A model generated the notes under the pieces. The model was not told the origin of the DNA. It saw only the letters and a list, made by a program, of their open reading frames with translations, and did not search any database. From IMG/VR virus record IMGVR_UViG_3300030110_003152, positions 1-27,522 of that record: a DNA stretch of 27,522 nucleotides; one strand, 5' to 3'. This DNA comes from a virus. Position numbers and translations under genes: made by a program. Positions 9,301 through 15,585 of the stretch are shown here, piece after piece (the first letter of the stretch is position 1; each line of letters opens with the position of its first letter).

Positions 9301-12300
9301 GGAGGATCAGATATAGGTGTGTCTCTATTAGTTTGTGGGAAGAGAGCAGTAACTGGTTGAGAGAACTTATTGTTTGTAAAAGGAGAAACTGATGGACTGT
9401 TAGTAGCATTTAGCAGAGTGATGTAATAGATACCATCTTGCTCACCTGCCTTATACTGCTGTTGCTCAAAGTTTCTATAAACATACATCGTGTCTTTGAG
9501 TCTCTTTCTCTTAAAGTAAGGAAGAGAAGTGTTTCTAGTCGATGTATCGTTTGTAAATGTGCCAGGATTAGTGGTAAGACCAACTCTAAAGGTGGTTGAA
9601 CTGGTTATACCAGCAACTCTATAATCACGGTTAAATGATGTTCCAGCAGTTCCTGCTGTATTCAATGAACCAGTTATGTTTAAAAGTTCAACTTGATCGT
9701 CCTGCTGTAACTGGTGAGGAAGTTCGGTAGTAACATGAACCTCACTACCATCCCACCTAACATCTCGAATAAATCTAAAGTTCCTTTGTTGGTTTACATT
9801 ACTAATTGAACCACTTCCAAAGTAAGTTTGAATTTCAGTAGTGTTAATGCCAATAGAAGAGTTAGACTCTTGAATAATAAATCCTTCTGTAGGTGGTCTT
9901 GCTACGGTTCCACCAGCAGAGGCAGGAATAACATATCTTGCTCTGTAAAGAGTGTCATTAGAGTTTCTATTATCACTTTTTCTATTAATAAATGTTCTAG
10001 CAGATGCAGAACCAAGACCGGTTATTCCTAGACCAACGATTGTAGAGAAGATACTGTTTTCTGTAGCAGCTGTTGAAACATTTACATACCAGTGATCATT
10101 ATTAACGTCATACTGAACTGGGTGACCAATATCTCCAGAATTTTTATCAGATGCTCTACTAATTACATTTAACACACCACCTTTTTCATTAATAGCAATT
10201 GCATTACCATTAATTGCATCATTTAGTGTTTTTGCCAGTTTAATATTAACATTCGTTGTAATGCCACCAGATGTATTAGAATCGGTGATCGCAAAATATA
10301 CAGTATTAGGATCAAGTCCATCAGGGAGATGAGCATTTTCGCTAATAACTCTAACTGACTCACCATTAATTAGTTCATGGGTAGATCTTAAAGTAATTTG
10401 ACGATCAGATCCACCTTGACTATAAGATCCAATGCTATTAATTCCCGTTGGACCTTGTTTAATGGAGTATTTCTTTTGGGATGATAACTGTGATCCATCC
10501 ATCACAATTCTTGCTGAATACTCTGTAACAGAACCAGCAGATGAAACGAGAACTTTTAAAGTGTCATTCTCTCTTGCACCAAATCTAAATCCATCAATGA
10601 CATTTTCAGGTGGAGTGTCTTGATTTTTTTGATTAAAGAGATAAAGATTACCAGTTGAACCAACACCAGCAACTCTATCTGTTTTTGCAATATCGATTGC
10701 TCCAAACTCAATAGATGTTTCCGTTAATGGAATTTCTTTTGGTGGAATGATATGAGTGATGTACCCAACATCATCTTGTGAGAAAGCATCATTTCTAAAT
10801 CCTTCTGATGCAAGTGATACTGCACCGAAGTTGGAGTTAGAGTTGGTAAGTGAAATATCACCACCATTGTCAGTCACAAAATGTTCTGCATATCCAATCG
10901 CAAAGATTGAAACTGCCTGAATGAATGAATTATTTGTTACCTTAATATGAAAGTTTTTATAATCTGGTTTATATCGTGCTCTTGAATTACTAGGAAGATT
11001 ATCAACAGAGGTATAGTCATCATATGCACCAGTTGGAATCGTATCAGTGTTATATCTGACAAATGCCTTTTCATCTTTTTGCAGACCAATTCCAGTGAAT
11101 TGTGCAACAACCATTGATTTAAATCCGGTTGCTCTAGCACCATCTGCGAGCATTCCAGACATTCCATAAACAGAACGAAGTGAAATATTGAAGATATACG
11201 GTGATGCAGACGTTACAGTATCTGAAACAAGAGCAAGAGATGATCCAGACACTGATGGGAGAGCATCCGTTGGTGCATTTTGAACTGTATATTTAATTTG
11301 AGTTGAATTTACCTTTTCAGTAACAACAAAATCACCATTATAATCAGAGTTTACGTTCTCAATTCTAAATGGCGTATCAACATCAAGTCCAGTAACTGTT
11401 GAGCTTGTTGTGACGGTGACAACTGTGGTTGAAGTTGCACCATCACCTGCTCTAATACTACTGATACCAACAGAATCTCCAGTTGAACCAACGATACGAT
11501 ATTCATCAATCTTAGGTTGGATATCAATACTCGAAGATGGATAGTCTGGTTCAATAGCACGACCAGAGGATTGACCATATGCTATGCCTACTTTTTCATA
11601 ATACATTTGAAGGTCTGATCGACCTCCATCAAAATTAGTGATGAACTCATCATTGATTTTTACGTTGTTGAGACCATCAGCATATTCAAAACATCTCAGT
11701 TTGTGGTGAGAGAAGTTAGGAACGAATAAGTTTGAGTTGTAGTCTTTATAGACCTGTCCGTTAGGATCTCCATCAAAGAATGAAAACTGCCAGAAGTAAC
11801 AAGCACCAGTTACTCTAAAAACAGAAGATGCCTCAATATTTGCGTTTTCTGGGTCTGGAATATACTTTGGTCTAATTTTTGTTTTACGAAGATCAAGACC
11901 TACAAGTGATGTCCCTCTAGGAACAATAACTCCACCATGAACACTATTGAGTTTATGGAGTTGGTTGTCTGATGACGCTAAGTCGAAATTTGAAGATAAG
12001 TCAAATTGAGAAAGATTATCTGTAGTCGATCCGTTTCTTAATCTATAATTATTTGAACCATCTGGAATATATCCTGGTCTATTATCTACAACATGGTCAC
12101 CTGGATATAATAAGACTGTGGTCTTACCAAATCTATCATTGTCAAGACCTCTTTGATATGAAAATCTAGATGCTTCAATCAAAGCACGTTGAATCGTTTT
12201 GAAGGGACGAGTCAGTGAATTGCCCTTATTTTCTATGCTGTCTGTGGCGTCTAAACTATTCGGGTCAACGTAAAGAATAGTACCACGAGTAGATTTCAGA

Positions 12301-12326
12301 AAATTATCTAATCTGGAAAGACCCAT
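6390..12326 (-). CDS. Giant virion structural / tail-fibre protein (1978 aa)
   Basis: Very large structural protein, first gene after the small-gene block. Residues ~15-75 (ILYVDPNSLDATDS, then RPFKTIQRALIEASRF and TTVLLYPGDHVVDN) match the opening of pectate-lyase-like right-handed beta-helices, where a 'parallel measurement' strand is followed by a helix and P-G-x-Y-x strands. The middle is thousands of bases of beta-rich sequence, including a GGFGYGSGAAG...KIMNGGSAYGIGN unit near residues 1079-1132 that recurs in cyanophage structural proteins. From about residue 1600 it has VGIGTT and VGIGST fibre-shaft units. The last ~100 residues (FTLRIDQDSTG, PVYWPGGGVLPGVTTTASRSDIFAY, FDGENIATAGLYAVVVGQNF) are a cyanophage fibre C-terminal domain. 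No catalytic residues are identified. A late promoter lies at 12355-12362. It could be a long fibre, a baseplate fin or a collar-associated fibre. Confidence 0.75.
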   Translation of the reverse strand: MGLSRLDNFLKSTRGTILYVDPNSLDATDSIENKGNSLTRPFKTIQRALIEASRFSYQRGLDNDRFGKTTVLLYPGDHVVDNRPGYIPDGSNNYRLRNGSTTDNLSQFDLSSNFDLASSDNQLHKLNSVHGGVIVPRGTSLVGLDLRKTKIRPKYIPDPENANIEASSVFRVTGACYFWQFSFFDGDPNGQVYKDYNSNLFVPNFSHHKLRCFEYADGLNNVKINDEFITNFDGGRSDLQMYYEKVGIAYGQSSGRAIEPDYPSSSIDIQPKIDEYRIVGSTGDSVGISSIRAGDGATSTTVVTVTTSSTVTGLDVDTPFRIENVNSDYNGDFVVTEKVNSTQIKYTVQNAPTDALPSVSGSSLALVSDTVTSASPYIFNISLRSVYGMSGMLADGARATGFKSMVVAQFTGIGLQKDEKAFVRYNTDTIPTGAYDDYTSVDNLPSNSRARYKPDYKNFHIKVTNNSFIQAVSIFAIGYAEHFVTDNGGDISLTNSNSNFGAVSLASEGFRNDAFSQDDVGYITHIIPPKEIPLTETSIEFGAIDIAKTDRVAGVGSTGNLYLFNQKNQDTPPENVIDGFRFGARENDTLKVLVSSAGSVTEYSARIVMDGSQLSSQKKYSIKQGPTGINSIGSYSQGGSDRQITLRSTHELINGESVRVISENAHLPDGLDPNTVYFAITDSNTSGGITTNVNIKLAKTLNDAINGNAIAINEKGGVLNVISRASDKNSGDIGHPVQYDVNNDHWYVNVSTAATENSIFSTIVGLGITGLGSASARTFINRKSDNRNSNDTLYRARYVIPASAGGTVARPPTEGFIIQESNSSIGINTTEIQTYFGSGSISNVNQQRNFRFIRDVRWDGSEVHVTTELPHQLQQDDQVELLNITGSLNTAGTAGTSFNRDYRVAGITSSTTFRVGLTTNPGTFTNDTSTRNTSLPYFKRKRLKDTMYVYRNFEQQQYKAGEQDGIYYITLLNATNSPSVSPFTNNKFSQPVTALFPQTNRDTPISDPPESTSFAIPSLIGEVVIDEPQNSATKENITKYVRDIGIGIGVTNIVSTIVGTSHTVTTNIDHGLNRVTTVGISSGGFGYGSGAAGSLYNARLVSIGASVTGKHATGKITFNANGEISAVKIMNGGSAYGIGNTLAVVGVGTTTGHIQAVVNVTNIYNNVGDTIRMSGVASASYAAYNDVFRITDVEVGAASSFTFESPSAISGFTTTGIGAANAGKSYFYLTGEAVGVSTINYDNISGIATVKTEVNHGFSVDQKVRLSGATNSTYVGDFVVTENVGLTTFSVRLGVGTVAPGVNGTLFAFNEGVTSNDGNVTVDNENLSGRMIAPYAGITTTLSAAINDATSETVSITNLGNLDINIGDYLEIDDELVRVKTTVAPSDNSLTVFRGALGTNRKTHIDDTIVRKVEVSPTELRRHSIIRASGHTFEYVGFGPGNYSTAFPDKQDRAISASEELLSQSTKRDGGINFYTGMNDRGISFAGNKKLSTITGKEEIFDTPVQTVTGEDISKAPSLNITAATEGLFRRSIRVEGGDDNKSASEFNGPLIVNNKFTVNADSETNNLFIQGDATVSRKYSVGIATPTQAGNPGDVIFDANPDEGSYVGWVYSVQNDWKRFGAVSLNKNSNTMMFDGVGIGTTTNGDSTLLVGSGSTQFSVDGTGGVGIGSTANEFALRVIGESTFSGSIVAAAFTGDGRGLTNLETDTLFKQVGQGIGTGIYPLDLVNVGFGTTVPRHYLEVGYVGMGSTSMLVNGEASFVGFVTSKDVFISGGTTALGQYHLENLTSGVIRASSIGIGSTFVLQSFQVGSSNTLGISADGQIFTVSGIGSVGVGTTNARSNLDVIGHTRLETLSRNVDIVSPSSNVVTVDLSSAQNFICTASADVNHFILNNAPPGSSEFTLRIDQDSTGNHYAVVDHFQTGAGTSIPVYWPGGGVLPGVTTTASRSDIFAYRTFDGENIATAGLYAVVVGQNFSN

Positions 12327-12354
12327 CTTATTACACTATAGTTCTGTTATGGAT

Positions 12355-12362
12355 TATTTATC
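12355..12362 (-). promoter_or_regulatory. Late promoter element GATAAATA
   Basis: The minus strand reads GATAAATA about 30 nt before the ATG of the 1978-aa gene and just downstream of the terminator hairpin. The same octamer occurs at 21051-21058 before the other giant gene. Its placement suggests that late transcription is re-started here after the early block ends. Confidence 0.55.
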
Positions 12363-12366
12363 ATAA

Positions 12367-12400
12367 GAAAAAAGGGCAACCCAAAACGGGTTACCCTTTT
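12367..12400 (-). terminator. Intrinsic terminator ending the small-gene block
   Basis: On the minus strand GGGTAACCC, a GTTTT loop and GGGTTGCCC form a nine-pair stem with one G-T wobble. It can be extended by A-T pairs and runs directly into a stretch of six or more T. The plus strand can form the same hairpin but has only four T after it, so the minus direction is the better terminator. It lies 26 nt beyond the stop of the last small ORF and just before a late promoter. Confidence 0.8.
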
Positions 12401-12425
12401 CGCACTTCCTTCACACCTTTATATA

Positions 12426-12596
12426 TTAGTCTTCTTTTAATTCGTTGTCAAGTATATATTCAACTGTATTCGCAACATCATTCATTGCATCACGCAATTC
12501 TTTTTGAGTTCCAGTATGCTGAGACATAAGTCCAGTTTCAGTAAGAGACCATCGCCACTGATTCATTTTTTCGTTACGCCACAAATTAATAATCAT
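12426..12596 (-). CDS. Small hypothetical protein (56 aa)
   Basis: Short ORF beginning MIINLWRNEKMNQWRWSLTE and ending VEYILDNELKED. The product is soluble, with three Trp in the first 16 residues and an amphipathic, acidic C-terminal helix (LRDAMNDVANTVEYILDNELKED). The ATG is 3 nt after the TAA of the upstream 90-aa gene, so translation is probably coupled, and the stop is followed by the terminator hairpin. The family is not recognised. The Trp-rich start and helical tail suggest a small folded host-takeover or regulatory protein of the sort common in early T4-like regions, but that is a guess from context. Confidence 0.6.
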   Translation of the reverse strand: MIINLWRNEKMNQWRWSLTETGLMSQHTGTQKELRDAMNDVANTVEYILDNELKED

Positions 12597-12599
12597 TCT

Positions 12600-12872
12600 T
12601 TAATCTACAGGTAAAAGTTCTGGATTTTCCAATTCTAACTCAAAACACATGGGATGACATTCTTCTGCCATCAAATACATTGAAGATTGATACATCTTCT
12701 CAGCATTCCATCGTGGACCTGAGTTAGCTAGTTGTATAACACTTGGATTTGCTCTAGCAAGTTCTGGGAGTTCATCAAAGGTAAATGGTATATTTTGAAT
12801 ACAATACAACATTACCAAGTGATCTCCCTCATGATCATACCAAGCATATTTCGTGTCTATGCGGTATTTCAT
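12600..12872 (-). CDS. Small hypothetical protein (90 aa)
   Basis: The product begins MKYRIDTKYAWYDHEGDHLV and ends in the acidic tail FELELENPELLPVD. It is rich in aromatics, Met and His, with no membrane span and no recognised motif; two Cys (one near residue 21, one at about residue 76) are not arranged as a metal site. The ATG is the only reasonable start. A GAGGG lies about 12 nt upstream, farther than ideal, and a CCTAAATA element lies at 12895-12902. It follows the tRNA and precedes the 56-aa ORF by 3 nt. Function unknown; probably an early, non-structural phage protein from its place in the block. Confidence 0.65.
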   Translation of the reverse strand: MKYRIDTKYAWYDHEGDHLVMLYCIQNIPFTFDELPELARANPSVIQLANSGPRWNAEKMYQSSMYLMAEECHPMCFELELENPELLPVD

Positions 12873-12894
12873 GGGTTTAAATTTACCCTCAAAA

Positions 12895-12902
12895 TATTTA
12901 GG
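12895..12902 (-). promoter_or_regulatory. Possible late-type element CCTAAATA upstream of the 90-aa gene
   Basis: CCTAAATA on the minus strand lies between the tRNA and the 90-aa ATG and shares the TAAATA core of the other late elements. It might let the last two small genes be expressed late as well as early. AT-rich spacers can contain this core by chance, so it is weakly supported. Confidence 0.3.
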
Positions 12903-12906
12903 GAAA

Positions 12907-12991
12907 TGCGAGTAGGGAGACTTGAACTCCCACGAGCATAATGCCCAACAGATTTTAAGTCTGGTGCGTCTACCGATTCCGCCATACTCGC
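12907..12991 (-). tRNA. tRNA-Leu (UAA anticodon)
   Basis: The 85-nt minus-strand sequence folds as a class II tRNA. The acceptor stem pairs GCGAGTA with TACTCGC. The D-arm region reads GGCGGAATCGGTAGACGC. The anticodon stem CAGA/TCTG closes the loop CTTAAAA, giving anticodon TAA. A long variable arm follows (TGGGCATTATGCTCG), then a T-arm with GGGAG, TTCAAGT and CTCCC. The discriminator base is A and no CCA is encoded. It would read UUA (and UUG) Leu codons, useful for an AT-rich phage in a host with different codon use. It lies inside the small-gene block and would be processed from that transcript. Confidence 0.95.
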
Positions 12992-12997
12992 AATAAA

Positions 12998-13168
12998 TCA
13001 GGTAATTAAGTTACCATTCATATCATGAGTTACTGGGTGAAGACTACAATATTCATTAAAAGTGATTTTCATCTCTTTATCAGTCAATCCTGCGTTTCGT
13101 GCTGCTTTTGGGATATTCCACTTTGCCACGAATAACATTTCCATAGACTGTCGGGTTTCTGGTCTCAT
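12998..13168 (-). CDS. Small hypothetical protein with helical HTH-like pattern (56 aa)
   Basis: The protein starts MRPETRQSMEMLFVAKWNIP and continues KAARNAGLTDKEMKITFNEY. It reads as real protein: an N-terminal helix, then KAARNAGLTDKEMKITFNEYC, which has the A-x3-G-L-T spacing of a helix-turn-helix. I have the impression that cyanophages carry similar short MRPETR proteins near tRNA genes, but this is from memory. The ATG lies inside the 3' half of the preceding ORF (89-nt overlap, +1 relative frame) and has no Shine-Dalgarno, so it would depend on coupling or on a frameshift from that ORF. The stop is 7 nt from the tRNA 5' end. Confidence 0.6.
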   Translation of the reverse strand: MRPETRQSMEMLFVAKWNIPKAARNAGLTDKEMKITFNEYCSLHPVTHDMNGNLIT

Positions 13169-13259
13169 AATTGTTGCAAATTAAAATTTCTTTGTAAAAC
13201 CCCTCAGGGTAAATTTTTGCCGGAATTTTTTCTCCGCTTTTATAGGAATTAAAGGTCAT
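13080..13259 (-). CDS. Small hypothetical protein (59 aa) overlapping the next ORF
   Basis: Starts MTFNSYKSGEKIPAKIYPEG. The first ~30 residues look protein-like (IYPEGFYKEILICNNYE); the last ~30 (TRNPTVYGNVIRGKVEYPK...KRRID) lie over the 56-aa ORF in another frame and look less constrained. The start is strongly supported: GAGG at 13264-13267 overlaps the TGA of the upstream gene and is 4 nt from the ATG. Either a short protein overlaps the next gene, or ribosomes shift +1 near its middle to join the two, or the frame was broken by a mutation or sequencing error. No function recognised. Confidence 0.45.
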   Translation of the reverse strand: MTFNSYKSGEKIPAKIYPEGFYKEILICNNYETRNPTVYGNVIRGKVEYPKSSTKRRID

Positions 13260-13263
13260 TTTT

Positions 13264-13267
13264 CCTC
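13264..13267 (-). promoter_or_regulatory. Shine-Dalgarno GAGG for the 59-aa ORF
   Basis: The minus strand reads TGAGGAAAAATG: the stop codon of the 60-aa gene is part of the ribosome site, and the ATG follows after four A. It is the best ribosome site in the small-gene block and is the main reason for accepting the ORF starting at 13259. Confidence 0.6.
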
Positions 13268-13448
13268 ACAGAGGACTAGCATACGCAAGTGTGTCTTCAT
13301 CAAGCACTGCACGGCACAATTCCAACACACTCATGAACTGGTCTACGGTTTCACAATCAAGAACCTTCTCGTCACCCTGCTCAGAGTACAGGTAGAACTT
13401 GCGCTTAACAGGGTCCACGACGCAGCGTGTGAGGTAGTCGTCTTGCAT
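13266..13448 (-). CDS. Small conserved-looking hypothetical protein (60 aa)
   Basis: First gene after the consensus early promoter. The product begins MQDDYLTRCVVDPVKRKFYL and ends DEDTLAYASPL. It is acidic and soluble, with an N-terminal beta-hairpin pattern (RCVVDP..RKFYLYSEQGDEKVLDC) and a C-terminal helix (VDQFMSVLELCRAVLDEDTL). I recall similar short proteins in cyanomyovirus genomes, always unassigned. By hand count its DNA is about 50% G+C, against roughly 33-40% in flanking stretches, which suggests different codon pressure or recent transfer. The ribosome site is weak, with the ATG about 17 nt from the predicted transcript start. Likely an abundant early protein, role unknown. Confidence 0.7.
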   Translation of the reverse strand: MQDDYLTRCVVDPVKRKFYLYSEQGDEKVLDCETVDQFMSVLELCRAVLDEDTLAYASPL

Positions 13449-13471
13449 GGGGGTCGTTTGATTACCTACGT

Positions 13472-13500
13472 ATTATAGCGCAGTCAGGACTCCTTGTCAA
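13472..13500 (-). promoter_or_regulatory. Consensus sigma-70 early promoter
   Basis: The minus strand has TTGACA (13495-13500), a 17-nt spacer and TATAAT (13472-13477): both hexamers are perfect and the spacing is ideal. Transcription would start near 13465, about 17 nt before the ATG at 13448. The -35 lies inside the last codons of the 207-aa virion gene (Val-Asp-Lys), and the spacer contains its TGA stop. Host RNA polymerase should read it without phage factors, so the downstream small genes and tRNA are probably made immediately on infection. Confidence 0.9.
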
Positions 13501-14107
13501 CCCCTGGTTCTACCTCAAGACGAGGAATGTCTTTTCTTGTGGCATAAATGTGATAAAAACAATCAATGGGCATCCCACCTTTTGATTGTAGATATACTTT
13601 ATTCTCATCAAATCTTTTCACGATCACATTTTGATGAGCACCAATTGGAGTCAAATTAACCGTAATCGTGGTCCAATCAACCAATCCTTCCCAATAATCT
13701 GGAAAAGAAATCTCTTCTCTATTTTTTACTCTCCCACGAATATACACACCAAACTCTGGTCCCTCTAAACATCCATGAATAAGTCTTCTATTATCCTTTG
13801 TGGGATGAGAGATATTAAATGTTTTTGAGGAAAAAGAACCAGTGCTTCCAGATACAGTTCCACTACAAGAAATATTGACGCCACCAGCAATATTCCCACC
13901 CATAGTGAGATCCTCAAGGATTTTAAAATTATCAATCTTTGCTCTTGAGTGGTATTTTGGAGGACAAATATCATTAGGATACTCATCCTCGGCAGGAAGG
14001 ATAGTTTTAACAATATAAGAATCTAAAGTTGACCCGCTCCCGTATGCAGCTCTATCTGTGCAGTCCTTATCTGGTGCTGTACCAGGGATAAATTCTCCAG
14101 CTGACAT
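13484..14107 (-). CDS. Virion structural protein with HPTK...LEGPE domain (207 aa)
   Basis: Shares its C-terminal domain with the 282-aa neighbour. Residues ~1-75 form a variable head, residues ~65-95 a Gly/Ser-rich repeat stretch (GGNIAGGVNISCSGTVSGS), and residues ~95-200 the common domain: FNISHPTKDNRRLIHGCLEGPEFGVYIRGR, then FPDYWEGLVD, TITVNLTPIG and a final beta strand. The motif HPxKxxxRLxHxCxEGPExxVYxRG recurs near the C-termini of marine phage and bacterial surface proteins, so it is probably a fibre-tip or fibre-cap fold. No catalytic residues are clear. The start overlaps the upstream stop by one base (TAATG). The 3' end contains the -35 of the early promoter, which may limit sequence change there. 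Confidence 0.7.
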   Translation of the reverse strand: MSAGEFIPGTAPDKDCTDRAAYGSGSTLDSYIVKTILPAEDEYPNDICPPKYHSRAKIDNFKILEDLTMGGNIAGGVNISCSGTVSGSTGSFSSKTFNISHPTKDNRRLIHGCLEGPEFGVYIRGRVKNREEISFPDYWEGLVDWTTITVNLTPIGAHQNVIVKRFDENKVYLQSKGGMPIDCFYHIYATRKDIPRLEVEPGVDKES

Positions 14108-14955
14108 TAGTTGTTCTCCTTACTAAAATTTTCAACAGTTTTACGAACTTCATCTCTAATTAAACTTTCAACATGATCATGCTCAAAATTAAATGAGTAA
14201 CCCTCATTTCCACCAGGGTAATCTTCATGAGATTCTCCCTCATATTCTACAATAAGATCATCATCTAGTCTACGTGCAACAATATAATAGTCACCCTCCA
14301 TCTGACCACCACCATTATTTTGAACTATAACTTGCTTACCCCAGCGAATTTCTTTTACAAACAGTTCTTGCCATCTGCCTCTTGGTGTCAAACTGATTGA
14401 CATGTCTTCAGGATCAACCAAACCATACCAGAACGAAGGTAAATCAATCACTCCGTTAGAAGGAATTTTGCCCCTACAATAAACAGCAATTTCTGGTCCC
14501 TCAATACAAACATGGCGAAGTCTCCATCCTTTTTTGTTAGGATGGGGCATATCAAACGGAAGATCTTTCTTATTTGAAAGACGATGCACTCCACAGAATG
14601 CCATCACCTCACCTTGAGCCTGAACTTGAAGCATTGCTGTGACATTACCAGCAACGTCAGTATTACCCATGAGTGCTGTTGGTCCAGCAACAGCAAGAGA
14701 ATATGGATTATTTAAACCATAACACATACCACCAGGAACAAGTGGTTTAAAAGGAGCATCACTATTTGATAAAGGTCCAATATTTACGGTTCCATATGGT
14801 ATGGGTGGGAACATAGTGGGTGTTCCCAAGACAACTGGACCCTCCATCATCGCAGAACCATTAATCTTGGTAGCACCTTCACCTGTGGTTGGACAGATAC
14901 CAGTTCCAACTTTTAACTGTCCACCAGTATTTACGTCGTCTAAATTAAATGACAT
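14107..14955 (-). CDS. Virion structural protein, paralogue of the 207-aa neighbour (282 aa)
   Basis: The N-terminal ~110 residues are Gly/Pro-rich (GGQLKVGTGICPTTGEGATK, then PTMFPPIPYGTVNIGPLS) and suit a baseplate- or spike-associated stalk. Residues ~140-245 carry the shared domain: FDMPHPNKKGWRLRHVCIEG, then PEIAVYCRGK, LPSFWYGLVDPEDMSISLTPRG and YYIVARRLDDDLIVEYEGE. The last ~35 residues form an acidic tail with His and a terminal helix (VESLIRDEVRKTVENF) absent from the smaller paralogue. The start is 2 nt from the upstream stop and its own stop overlaps the next ATG. Duplication followed by change in the N-terminal half explains the pair best; specific role unknown. Confidence 0.7.
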   Translation of the reverse strand: MSFNLDDVNTGGQLKVGTGICPTTGEGATKINGSAMMEGPVVLGTPTMFPPIPYGTVNIGPLSNSDAPFKPLVPGGMCYGLNNPYSLAVAGPTALMGNTDVAGNVTAMLQVQAQGEVMAFCGVHRLSNKKDLPFDMPHPNKKGWRLRHVCIEGPEIAVYCRGKIPSNGVIDLPSFWYGLVDPEDMSISLTPRGRWQELFVKEIRWGKQVIVQNNGGGQMEGDYYIVARRLDDDLIVEYEGESHEDYPGGNEGYSFNFEHDHVESLIRDEVRKTVENFSKENN

Positions 14956-14957
14956 TG

Positions 14958-15584
14958 TTAAACTGAACTACATTCTTTTTGAATTTTTTGACCACCAACT
15001 TTGGAGTCTTTAAGTGCAACTGCATCAGTCACACCTCTAATTAGGGATGAATAAATTATCATCCCAGAGTTCGCACATATTTCTGCATAACCGGGAGTTA
15101 CTATTTTATAGAAATTAGATGCATTAACAAGGAATTTTTTAGATTCCATTTTAATGTTCTCGCTTGCGGTAATAGTTACATTACCTTTATTAAGACTTTC
15201 CCCCGAAGCAGTGAGTTCAATATCCTTGGCATTCATTCTAATCTTACCATTTCTGGCATTCAAAACAATGTCACCATTAACTGCCTCAACGTAGATAGTT
15301 GTTTGACTTTCTACGTTTTTCTCACCTGCCTTAATTACAGTGTCACCAGGAGAGTTCATAATAGTATGACCTTTCCTCTGCCCTGATTTTTCAAGAGTTA
15401 CATGATGAAGTGCATCAGTTGTCTCAAGAAGAACACCAGAAGTTGTAGCCCCATCCTTGTGGATGTGACCAAACTTTATATTACCATGATCATTACCAAT
15501 ACGTTGACCAGTGTAATTAGTGTGTGCTGTGCCTCTATTATCTGCCCCTTTCGGGTCAGAGTTTGAATTTAAATGACTGGCCAT
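14958..15584 (-). CDS. Baseplate spike-like beta-repeat protein (208 aa)
   Basis: Probable needle- or spike-type baseplate component. After a polar N-terminus (MASHLNSNSDPKGADNRGTA) residues ~50-170 alternate short beta strands and turns: GVLLETTDALHHVTLEKSGQ, SPGDTVIKAGEKNVESQTTI, NGDIVLNARNGKIRMNAKDI, GNVTITASENIKMESKKFLV. This strand periodicity is that of gp5 C-terminal and VgrG-tip beta-helices (DUF2345-like). The chain ends with a possible helical cap. It lies two genes from the gp5-like OB-fold protein, which itself has no such tip, so the two may form a split spike (inference). Start and stop abut the neighbours within 2 nt. Confidence 0.6.
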   Translation of the reverse strand: MASHLNSNSDPKGADNRGTAHTNYTGQRIGNDHGNIKFGHIHKDGATTSGVLLETTDALHHVTLEKSGQRKGHTIMNSPGDTVIKAGEKNVESQTTIYVEAVNGDIVLNARNGKIRMNAKDIELTASGESLNKGNVTITASENIKMESKKFLVNASNFYKIVTPGYAEICANSGMIIYSSLIRGVTDAVALKDSKVGGQKIQKECSSV

Positions 15585-15585
15585 A

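Noticed and set aside
12907-12991. tRNA as a prophage attachment site
   Set aside because: No integrase, duplicated tRNA end or host flank is present, and the gene set is that of a lytic T4-like phage.
13484-14955. S74 intramolecular chaperone domains
   Set aside because: The C-terminal domains lack the Ser-Asp-x-Arg/Lys-K and Lys dyad pattern expected for S74; the EGPE motif is a different family.
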